DNA of 51,972 bases, from positions 1 through 51,972 of the forward strand of contig JBFXEJ010000032.1 of NCBI GenBank assembly GCA_050180235.1. The letters run 5' to 3'. Origin of the DNA: JAABRU01 sp050180235. Lineage in GTDB: Bacteria; Desulfobacterota; Desulfobacteria; Desulfobacterales; Desulfococcaceae. The notes beneath the pieces were generated by a model. The model had not been told where the DNA came from. It saw nothing but the letters and a program-made list of their open reading frames with translations, and made no database searches. Shown in pieces: positions 26,269-33,213 of this stretch (position 1 is its first letter; each line of letters begins with the position of its first letter). A program made the position numbers and the translations under genes.

Positions 26269-26628
26269 TTAGGTGATTTCCATGAAAAAATGTACCATCA
26301 TTGCAGGGTGGGCACGGCTTTCTGTGCCCGCCGTCCTGCTGAAACGGCGGGCACAAAAAGCCGTGCCCACCCTACGAAAAACGGTATAATCATTAATGGA
26401 AATCACCTTAAACCGCCGTGCAATCCGCAAAACCGGAAAGAGTATCAGAAAAATCATGCTCCACAGGATATTGCCATTTTCCAGCAGCAAACCGCCGATA
26501 GAGAATATGATTGCATAACTGGAGCATAACCATGCAATTTGAAACGGCATTAATCCTCCAATAATACAGTTCCGGTCTGATTTGAAAAAATTTCTGTAAA
26601 GCGATCTGAAACAATATCCTGTTTTCAC
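26269..26628 (-). pseudogene. Membrane-protein gene cut by MITE A2
   Basis: The genuine part is 26410-26628, 73 residues: MKTGYCFRSLYRNFFKSDRN, then two membrane helices (PFQIAWLCSSYAIIFSIGGL and NILWSMIFLILFPVLRIARR). After RRF the reading enters the MITE and continues for about 46 foreign residues to a TAA supplied by the element's target duplication. The start overlaps the stop of the gene before it (26625-26628). The original C-terminus is not visible downstream. Family not recognised. Confidence 0.55.
26272..26407. mobile_element. 136-bp MITE, family A copy 2
   Basis: Ends are GGTGATTTCCATGAA and inverted TTAATGGAAATCACC, with a 3-bp target duplication TTA (26269-26271 and 26408-26410). 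It differs from the copy at 13692 at only a handful of positions, which suggests recent spread. It is inserted in the 3' part of a minus-strand membrane-protein gene. Confidence 0.9.
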
Positions 26629-27029
26629 AGATTATTGACTTCAGTCCAAAGCAGAAAGGATTCCATTTCTATGCTGTCTGCCGGATGCTCTTTTTCTGAC
26701 TTTGAACATCTGAATTTTATATCATAACGGACAGGTTTGCCTGTTTTATGGGAAAATTCCATTTCGTTTATGACTCTGTTCAATTTTGCACCGCATTTTT
26801 CACAATGTATGTTTATCCGGATCAGCCAGTTCATTATGCCAATGGAGATGAAAGCCGGTAAGGCAAGAAGTCCCAAAAAAAATACGGTTTTTATGCTGAT
26901 ATCTATAAATCCGAATGTCAGAATCCGTAAAATCAGCATAAACAGTGAGATGATAAAAAAAGGCAGGGTTATTCCGCCCCACCACAGTCCAAAAATTTTG
27001 AAAAAAAGAGCCAGTTTGATTTTGTACAA
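26625..27029 (-). CDS. Two-helix membrane protein with a cysteine motif
   Basis: A 134-aa protein with two hydrophobic helix pairs (LFFKIFGLWWGGITLPFFII and VFFLGLLALPAFISIGIMNW). A soluble tail follows with CEKCGAKL and a later lone Cys (KFRCSKSE), like a partial zinc ribbon. I prefer the TTG start at 27029 because AAAGGAG stands 7 nt before it. The ATG at 27065 lies inside the family-D repeat and has no ribosome site. It overlaps the following (truncated) gene by 4 nt, suggesting a small two-gene membrane unit. Confidence 0.6.
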   Translation of the reverse strand: MYKIKLALFFKIFGLWWGGITLPFFIISLFMLILRILTFGFIDISIKTVFFLGLLALPAFISIGIMNWLIRINIHCEKCGAKLNRVINEMEFSHKTGKPVRYDIKFRCSKSEKEHPADSIEMESFLLWTEVNNL

Positions 27030-27049
27030 AATAAATCTCCTTTGCCGGA

Positions 27050-27342
27050 TTAAGTACGTTTCCATATATTTTCAGATATAAATTTGGTAGTGGGTCTGCA
27101 CATACTGACAAAAAATTAACTATTTGATATTATTATATTTTAAAAAATATACTGATTTTTGTCTATACATAATAAATACAAATAGTTATACGATACATCC
27201 ATGATACTGCTTATACTTATTATAAATAACATATTGATTTATATATTAAAAAAATCAGTATGAACAGTCCCACTACCATAAATTTTATGAAAAACCGGAT
27301 TTTTTGGAAAAATCCGGTTTTTTTAATACACGAAAAATTTCG
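27050..27342 (+). repeat. Family-D hairpin repeat, copy 2, interrupted by element C2
   Basis: 27050-27085 matches the left part of the copy at 26141, and 27278-27342 matches its right part including the AACCGGATTTTT hairpin. Element C2 sits between with an 8-bp duplication of ATAAATTT. The uninterrupted copy is therefore a natural empty-site reference. Confidence 0.85.
27086..27277. mobile_element. 192-bp non-autonomous element, family C copy 2
   Basis: Ends are GGTAGTGGGTCTGCACATAC and inverted GGTAGTGGGACTGTTCATAC. The target duplication ATAAATTT is at 27078-27085 and 27278-27285. The interior is extremely AT-rich and has no ORF. The end sequence GGTAGTGGG and the 8-bp duplication match the element at 14305. 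Confidence 0.9.
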
Positions 27343-27354
27343 TTTGCCTGCTTA

Positions 27355-27455
27355 GGTGATTTATGAAAATAAATATACCATCTCCGTTCACATGCGCAGG
27401 TCAAAAGCTGGAAGCTTTTGATACTTTGGCGGTATATTCTTTTCTGTAAATCACC
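27355..27455. mobile_element. 101-bp MITE, family B copy 1
   Basis: Starts GGTGATTTATGAAAATAAAT and ends TTCTTTTCTGTAAATCACC, with target duplication TTA at 27352-27354 and 27456-27458. The right duplication is exactly the stop codon (TAA on the minus strand) of the restriction-modification gene, so insertion left the protein unchanged. Confidence 0.88.
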
Positions 27456-30400
27456 TTATGCACAGCTTTTTTCCACAACTGCTCTTTCTTCATCCGTCAG
27501 TCCGTAAAGATCGTAAACCATCTGGTCAATTTCCCGGTCAGTTTTGTCAATTTCTGATTTCAGTTCCCTGATTTTGGTATGAAAATCTTTGAATGATTCG
27601 TAAACTGTTTTGTCGTCTGTGCCGATTTTTTTCTTTTTCAGTTCTTTGATGAAATCTGCAAATTCCAGATGTTCAGGGTGCCGGAGTTTCTGTGGGAATT
27701 TGTCAATATTGTGGTTGACAGTCAGGTATTCAGACAGGCTTTGTTTCTGTTCTGAAAGCTGTCTGTTCAGATCAAGCATAAGGTTGGTTTTCTCGATGAA
27801 GGGTATTTGCTTATCAATATCCAATTTCGGTATTTTATAAGAAGCAAGATTGTCCAGACTGATTTTTGCAAACACTTTACCTTTAATATCATGTAATAAT
27901 CTGTAGAAATAAGTTGCAGGTTTTGAGTTTAATATGCAAAGTAGCCATTTTAAGCTATGGCTTTTATTTTTTGCATAAATACCATGTATCAGTGTATCAA
28001 AATAATAATTCATGGAATCATACGAAGCAATTAAAGAATCTCCTGTTTTTCTGACCACAATTTTTTCTGTCTCAAAAATATCAGGTGTTCTTAATGCGAA
28101 ATCAATTCGTTGTTGTTTTTTCATACCCTGCTTTGATTTTATGTCTTCAGGACTGATTTCATCTCTCAATTTTTCATCATAATTGATATAATCTCCTGAC
28201 CAGTCAATTAAATATCTGTTGATATTTTTGCCCCATATTATCGGCTTATGCTTATTGTCTTTATAACAATCTGAAATAAGAATATGTTTTATATTTCCAG
28301 GATTTAAACCATTCTTTAAAATGAAGAAGTCTTTTATTGAGTTTAATTTATTTAATTTCGCCAAGATGGAATAGTTTTCTGACGAACTCATTGAAATTTC
28401 GTAATTGTCATTTTCCAAAAATTTTTTTTGGGGTATTTCATTAAAAATCATTTTACCGGTAATATTTTTTATTGATAACATCCTAACATTTTTATTACTA
28501 TTAAAATGACGCCCTAATACAAATTTGATTAAAAGACTTCCGCCCACTTCTGCATCTTCAAAAACCTTTTCTTCAATACTCAATATCTCTTCAATATAAC
28601 AATTTGTTATCATAAAATATCTTAATTTTGCATAATATGTGTTGAATAATAAAGATTTTGGGATAATAAAATGTATTGTTCCTTTTTGAAAAATTTGGAA
28701 CATCCTCTCAATAAATAAAATATATAAATTAATTTTGTAAGTTGTCAGAGGAAATTTTTCCCTGAAATAGTTTTGTTCTGTATCTTTTATGAGAATACCA
28801 TAGGGCGGATTCCCAATCACCACATCAAAACCCCCGTTTTTCATGATCTCCGGAAACTCCTTTTCCCATTTGAATGCCTTTTTCCCGGCCACTTTGGAAT
28901 CATCAATCAGGGAATTTCCGCATTTGATATTATTGAACAGCCTGTTGAGTTTTTTATGCCTGTCCGCTGTTTTCAGCCACAGGGAAAGTTTTGTTATTTC
29001 AACCGATTCTGTATTGATGTCCACACCATGCAGATTGTTTTCCAAAATCTGTCTGTCCAGATCAAAAATATTTTCATTTCCATCCCCGTTCCCAATACCC
29101 AACTCATCCATTGCCTGATTCACCTTCTGCCCCTCCTCATGCAGATAGTCAAAAGCCTGAATCAGAAACGCGCCGGAACCGCAGGCAGGATCAAGAATCT
29201 TCACATTTTTCAGCACTTCACGGTAACTTCTCCAGTATTTTTCAAGCCTGTACCATTTTTCCAGATCAGTATCCTTTGGCATTGCCATTTCCACAATCAT
29301 ATCTGTATATTGTTGAGCTTCTGAAATGACAGCCAAAGCCTCCCGAAGTTCATCCTCATCCTTGAATGTGGTTTTCAGGAACGCGAGATGTTTTGTCAGT
29401 TTTCTGTTGCCTGTGGCATTTTCCAGTTCCATAAGCATCTTTTGGGTGAATTTCGGCATACCCCCGGCCGGAATTTTCCTTTTCCCGTTTTTCGGGTTTT
29501 TCTTTTTTACCTGATCCGTGAGTTCCGGCAGACTGTCCTCTCCGAGTTCCTTTCTGCGTTCTGCCAGCCATCCTCCCAAAGCCTGATCCACAATATAACG
29601 GGTAATATATTCAGGAGTATAATACACTCCATCCCGTTTGCGTTTTCCGGTTTTTTTGTCCGCAGGCTCCCCTTTTTTCAAATCTTCCAGATCAGAAACA
29701 GACTGCTCGAAAATATGCCCCAGAATATTGACGCTCAGTTCATTTTCATGCCCGAAATCATATTCTTCGCCTATGGGTTTCACCTGCTGCTCAAAAATCC
29801 GGTTGGGAATCACCAATTCATCAATGCGCTGGTCAGGCTTGAAAAGTTCACCGTTGTAACCGTTTCCGATATTGAATCCTTTTCCGTCATCCACGGCTTT
29901 GAACAGCCGTCTGATTTCCTCCCACACATCATTTTCAGAGCGCAGATCCGGGGATTTTTTCATCAGAGAGCCAATCAGCCTTTGCAGAATGCTGCGGGGC
30001 AGGAGTTCCTCTCTGGAATCCTCACAGAACCAGACAAAAATCAGGCGATCCAGAATTTTCTGCGTAATGGCAACCAGTTCTTCTCTTTTTTTCCGGTATT
30101 GCGGATTGTATCCGGCAATTTCATTGAACAGATCAATTCTCAGCCGGTAATATTTTGCATAAAACTTCTTTTCAATTTCCTTTTCCTCAGTTCCCTGCAA
30201 AGAAAGCATTCTGTCCGTGACAGATTCCCCCTGTTGGGAAATCAGCCGGTCTTTTCTGAAAATGGCAAGAAATTTTATCAGTTCGCTGCAGTCATATGTT
30301 ATATTCCCACTGTCATCTTTTGCGGTTTTCACAAGCGGAGATATTTTTTCATTCAGCTCATCCGGCACGGCAAAATAAAAACGCTGTTTTCTGTCCCGGC

Positions 30401-30899
30401 CCCGGTTCCGGTGATACAAAATGATTTCATTGAAATTGGTGACAATTCCCCATCTGCAGTTTTCATTGCGTATCATGTAATTCCACAACTGATCCGCGGC
30501 AGCATTCAGATTTTTCGTATCCGGAGCCTTGAATTCCACAATCACCGGATCATTTCCGTCTCTTTCCTTTTTTTTGGAGTAAAAACCCAAAGTGCAGTCT
30601 GTTTTTCCGGTTCCTCCGCCTTTTCCGGCTCCTTTCACCTTGCTCTGCCGGAAAATATTGTAGTCCGAAGGATCATCATCCTTGATTCTGTACCCCAGCA
30701 GATCATGAAACACATCCCTTTCAAATCCGGGCCAGTCCTTTTCCTCGCTGTCTGTTTCCGGATTGAAATCAATCACATAGTCAATCCGTTTCTGAACAGT
30801 TTCCCTGTATTTTTCCAACTGCGACTCATCAATGCCGAGTTCGGCTTTGATTTTTTCCATCTGCTTGCGGAAAAAACTGTCTGTGAACAGATTTGCCAT
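27456..30899 (-). CDS. Type IIG restriction-modification enzyme (Eco57I-like)
   Basis: A single 1147-aa polypeptide combining nuclease, methylase and target recognition. The N-terminal PD-(D/E)XK-like nuclease has Asp101, Glu122 and Lys124 (TDCTLGF ... VIVEFKAPD). The N6-adenine methyltransferase core has motif I DPACGSGAF (Asp570) and motif IV NPPY (697-700). The region after about 750 is a TaqI-like target-recognition domain, and the tail (about 1040-1130) is coiled coil. No separate R, M or S gene is adjacent, as expected for a Type IIG/BcgI-like solo enzyme. GGAAAC precedes the ATG. Small elements lie on both sides, fitting an acquired defence gene. Confidence 0.88.
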   Translation of the reverse strand: MANLFTDSFFRKQMEKIKAELGIDESQLEKYRETVQKRIDYVIDFNPETDSEEKDWPGFERDVFHDLLGYRIKDDDPSDYNIFRQSKVKGAGKGGGTGKTDCTLGFYSKKKERDGNDPVIVEFKAPDTKNLNAAADQLWNYMIRNENCRWGIVTNFNEIILYHRNRGRDRKQRFYFAVPDELNEKISPLVKTAKDDSGNITYDCSELIKFLAIFRKDRLISQQGESVTDRMLSLQGTEEKEIEKKFYAKYYRLRIDLFNEIAGYNPQYRKKREELVAITQKILDRLIFVWFCEDSREELLPRSILQRLIGSLMKKSPDLRSENDVWEEIRRLFKAVDDGKGFNIGNGYNGELFKPDQRIDELVIPNRIFEQQVKPIGEEYDFGHENELSVNILGHIFEQSVSDLEDLKKGEPADKKTGKRKRDGVYYTPEYITRYIVDQALGGWLAERRKELGEDSLPELTDQVKKKNPKNGKRKIPAGGMPKFTQKMLMELENATGNRKLTKHLAFLKTTFKDEDELREALAVISEAQQYTDMIVEMAMPKDTDLEKWYRLEKYWRSYREVLKNVKILDPACGSGAFLIQAFDYLHEEGQKVNQAMDELGIGNGDGNENIFDLDRQILENNLHGVDINTESVEITKLSLWLKTADRHKKLNRLFNNIKCGNSLIDDSKVAGKKAFKWEKEFPEIMKNGGFDVVIGNPPYGILIKDTEQNYFREKFPLTTYKINLYILFIERMFQIFQKGTIHFIIPKSLLFNTYYAKLRYFMITNCYIEEILSIEEKVFEDAEVGGSLLIKFVLGRHFNSNKNVRMLSIKNITGKMIFNEIPQKKFLENDNYEISMSSSENYSILAKLNKLNSIKDFFILKNGLNPGNIKHILISDCYKDNKHKPIIWGKNINRYLIDWSGDYINYDEKLRDEISPEDIKSKQGMKKQQRIDFALRTPDIFETEKIVVRKTGDSLIASYDSMNYYFDTLIHGIYAKNKSHSLKWLLCILNSKPATYFYRLLHDIKGKVFAKISLDNLASYKIPKLDIDKQIPFIEKTNLMLDLNRQLSEQKQSLSEYLTVNHNIDKFPQKLRHPEHLEFADFIKELKKKKIGTDDKTVYESFKDFHTKIRELKSEIDKTDREIDQMVYDLYGLTDEERAVVEKSCA

Positions 30900-31136
30900 T
30901 GTGTTTCCTTTCTGTATTCATTCTTCGATAGCGGGTCAAATCTTTGCGTTATCTGCTTTTGGGTTTACTGTCCCAAACTTTCAGTTCGGGACTTCTTTAT
31001 TATATCTGACAGCCGGTATAAATATCAGAAGCCCTGTCTGAAGTCAATTGACCTGTGCGCAAAGTTTATACCGGAAATACAGAAAATTTTTGGCCTGAAA
31101 AATTTTGTTTTTATACATATCAGATACTTGTATTTT
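30900..31136. other. Intergenic repeats upstream of the RM gene
   Basis: GATAGCGGGTCAAATC at 30927-30942 equals one end of family C, but I find no partner end or duplication. It is followed by a hairpin GTCCCAAACT / AGTTCGGGAC (30969-30993). No gene is seen. Confidence 0.5.
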
Positions 31137-31151
31137 TGGCACGCTGTTTGC
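31137..31151 (+). promoter_or_regulatory. Sigma-54 (-24/-12) promoter
   Basis: TGGCAC-GCTGT-TTGC at 31137-31151 matches the RpoN consensus TGGCAC-N5-TTGC at every fixed position, with the spacing exact. Start of transcription is expected about 31163, giving a leader of about 74 nt. The leader includes a GC-rich palindrome (ATGCCCGCC / GGGCGGCAT, around 31170-31192) before the small secreted-protein gene. Confidence 0.8.
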
Positions 31152-31236
31152 TGTATAAATGGCAGGACGTGATGCCCGCCACGGGGCGGCATACGAAGTC
31201 ATATAAACCGAAATTTATTTTTTTAGGAGAAAAACA

Positions 31237-31500
31237 ATGAAGTTTGCAAAGATTCTTTTGGCAGTTCTGGCCCTGGCCCTGGTTGTTTCCTTTTCCGCAG
31301 TTGCAGCCGATGAAGTCACAATGGTAGGCACACTTGAGAAAGCCGAATCCGGACTGGTTCTGAAAGCCGCTGAGACCGTAAAGCTGGTTGGCACAATTGA
31401 CGAAACCCTGGTTGGCAAAAAAGTGGAAGCAGTTGGCACAGTTGCAGAAGCCGAAGGCGTGAAAACCCTGACCGTAACAGCAATCAAAGCTGTTGAATAG
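31237..31500 (+). CDS. Small secreted beta-rich protein under sigma-54 control
   Basis: An 87-aa protein with a clear signal peptide (cut near VAA at residue 24). The mature part has about 63 residues: VTMVGTLEKAESGLVLKAAE, then TVKLVGTIDETLVGKKVEAV and GTVAEAEGVKTLTVTAIKAV. It looks like two or three similar strand-turn-strand units (VGTLEKAES / VGTIDETL / VGTVAEAE), suggesting a small OB-like barrel in the periplasm. AGGAG lies 8 nt upstream and a strong terminator follows. Function unknown. Confidence 0.75.
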   Translation: MKFAKILLAVLALALVVSFSAVAADEVTMVGTLEKAESGLVLKAAETVKLVGTIDETLVGKKVEAVGTVAEAEGVKTLTVTAIKAVE

Positions 31501-31532
31501 TATTTAATCCCGGCGTTTTTCGCTGAGATAAA

Positions 31533-31574
31533 GAAACCGGAAGCAGAAACCCTGCTTCCGGTTTCTTTGTTTTA
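31533..31574 (+). terminator. Rho-independent terminator
   Basis: A 13-bp stem AAACCGGAAGCAG / CTGCTTCCGGTTT with a 5-nt loop is followed by TCTTTGTTTT. It closes the small secreted-protein transcription unit. Confidence 0.88.
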
Positions 31575-31592
31575 GAACAGGGCATTCATGAT

Positions 31593-31663
31593 TTCACCGT
31601 CATCCCGAAGACCGCAGCCATTTCAAAGCAATGGATTCCGGTTCAGTCCGGAATGACGGTGAA
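31593..31663. repeat. Inverted-repeat element TTCACCGTCAT...ATGACGGTGAA
   Basis: A 71-bp segment with 11-bp perfect terminal inverted repeats and an inner imperfect arm (GGATTCCGG / CCGGAATG). It is a small non-coding palindromic element. Confidence 0.6.
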
Positions 31664-31716
31664 AGCGCATAAAATATGAGGAAGGTTCCCCTTTTTGCGG
31701 GAAAGCGGGCAGATAT

Positions 31717-32901
31717 TCAGCAGCATTCCCGGATCACTCCGGCCAGAGTCTGAACCGCCTGATCAATTTTTGTTTCATTGCACATGGTATAGTTGAGACG
31801 CATGGTTTCCAGGCCCTCCCCCTCATTGGTATAAAAAAATCTGCCCGGCACAAAAGCAGCCTTTTTTTCAATGGCCTTCCAGTAAACTGTTTCCATATCA
31901 AAACCTTTTGGCCCCTCCACCCATAAAAACATCCCGCCTTCGGGTTTGGACCAGTGAAAACCTTCCGGAAACCAGGTTTCCAGAGATTTCAGCATGGCCT
32001 CCTGTTTGGGTTTGTAAATCCGCAGAATTTCCGGCAGATGTTTTTGCAGATGTCCGCCGGAAAGATATTCTGCCGCCAAGGCCTGATTGTATGTGCTGGT
32101 ATGCAGATCCGTGCCCTGTTTCACCAGCACCAGCCATTTGCGGATCAGTTCCGGCGCAGCGCAGAATCCGATGCGCAGACCCGGAGCAAAGACTTTGGAA
32201 AGGGTGCTGACATAGACCACATGATCAGGCGCAAGGGTTTTGATTGCAGGGAGTTCCCCTCCTCTGTACCGCAGCGCGCTGTAAGGATCATCCTCAATGA
32301 GAAGAGCATCGTATTTCTTTATAATTCCGGCAATCTCTTTTCTCCGTTCCAGTGGAATTGTCCTGCCTGTGGGATTCTGAAATGTGGGAACCAGATAAAT
32401 GAATTTTACCCCGCCGGCACAGAGAACCTTTTCGAGAGATGCAGGAATCAGGCCCTCATCATCTGTATCCATGCGCACATATTCCGGTTCATAGGGATTG
32501 AACGCGGAAATGGCTCCCAGATATGTGGGCGCTTCGACAGCCACTCTGTCCCCTTTGGAAATCAGCACTTTTCCCACAGCATCCAGCACACCCTGGGAAC
32601 CGCTGGTGACAATCACTTCTTCCGCTGAAACCTCTATCCCTTTCTGCGCGAGATATTCTGAAAGTACGGCCCGCAGGGGGGTAAAGCCCTCTGTCAGATC
32701 ATACTGAAACGCGGCAGATCCGTATTTCTCCACGACCGTGCAGCTCAGTTCATTGATGATTTTCATGGGGAAACTCTCTGGAGCGGGAATTCCGCCGGCA
32801 AGAGACACCATTCCCGGCTGTGATACCACTTTGAGGATTTCCCGTATGGCATTCGCTCCCATCCTGTCTGTTCTGTCCGCAAGCAGATGCTCAAATTTCA
32901 T
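31717..32901 (-). CDS. PLP-dependent aminotransferase (class I/II, 2-aminoadipate/MocR-like fold)
   Basis: A 394-aa fold-type I aminotransferase. PLP contacts are visible in VIVTSGSQGVLDAVGKVLIS and VPTFQNPTGRTIP, and LLIEDDPYSALRY supplies the Asp and Tyr. The Schiff-base Lys is in STLSKVFAPGLRIGF. GMFLWVEGP and the terminal Arg in METMRLNYTM bind the substrate carboxylate. Similarity is closest in style to 2-aminoadipate/aromatic aminotransferases (LysN-like). The substrate cannot be fixed. GGAGAG precedes the ATG. It stands alone. Confidence 0.88.
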   Translation of the reverse strand: MKFEHLLADRTDRMGANAIREILKVVSQPGMVSLAGGIPAPESFPMKIINELSCTVVEKYGSAAFQYDLTEGFTPLRAVLSEYLAQKGIEVSAEEVIVTSGSQGVLDAVGKVLISKGDRVAVEAPTYLGAISAFNPYEPEYVRMDTDDEGLIPASLEKVLCAGGVKFIYLVPTFQNPTGRTIPLERRKEIAGIIKKYDALLIEDDPYSALRYRGGELPAIKTLAPDHVVYVSTLSKVFAPGLRIGFCAAPELIRKWLVLVKQGTDLHTSTYNQALAAEYLSGGHLQKHLPEILRIYKPKQEAMLKSLETWFPEGFHWSKPEGGMFLWVEGPKGFDMETVYWKAIEKKAAFVPGRFFYTNEGEGLETMRLNYTMCNETKIDQAVQTLAGVIRECC

Positions 32902-33213
32902 TTATTTCTCTCCTTTCTTTCATTTTTCCGCAGGATACGCCTGAAAAGGAGGAAAAAACAGATACAGATTCTCACAATAATGGACATAACAGATGCCTGC
33001 AAATCTGTTTGGGCATATCAGGGAGAAAATCTCACGTTCCGATTTTTGGCGGGTACAGGGAGAAATTAGCGAAGTTCAGCACGGCAGATACCGGTGCGGA
33101 GATCATACCAATCCGCTTTCAAAACATGAGCATGCCAAAAGCTGTTTTTTCGTGCTGTCCGTGTTTTTCGCGGTTAAAAAAAGCATTTCCCGAACTTTGA
33201 AAGTAATTTGCTA
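32902..33213. other. Intergenic, no gene recognised
   Basis: 312 bp between the aminotransferase start and the SAT-APSK stop. Open frames here are short, lack ribosome sites and show no domain pattern. No inverted-repeat element was seen. Confidence 0.4.

Noticed and set aside
29388..31172. 594-aa plus-strand frame opposite the RM gene
   Set aside because: Shadow of the minus-strand Type IIG gene; no domain pattern and no ribosome site.
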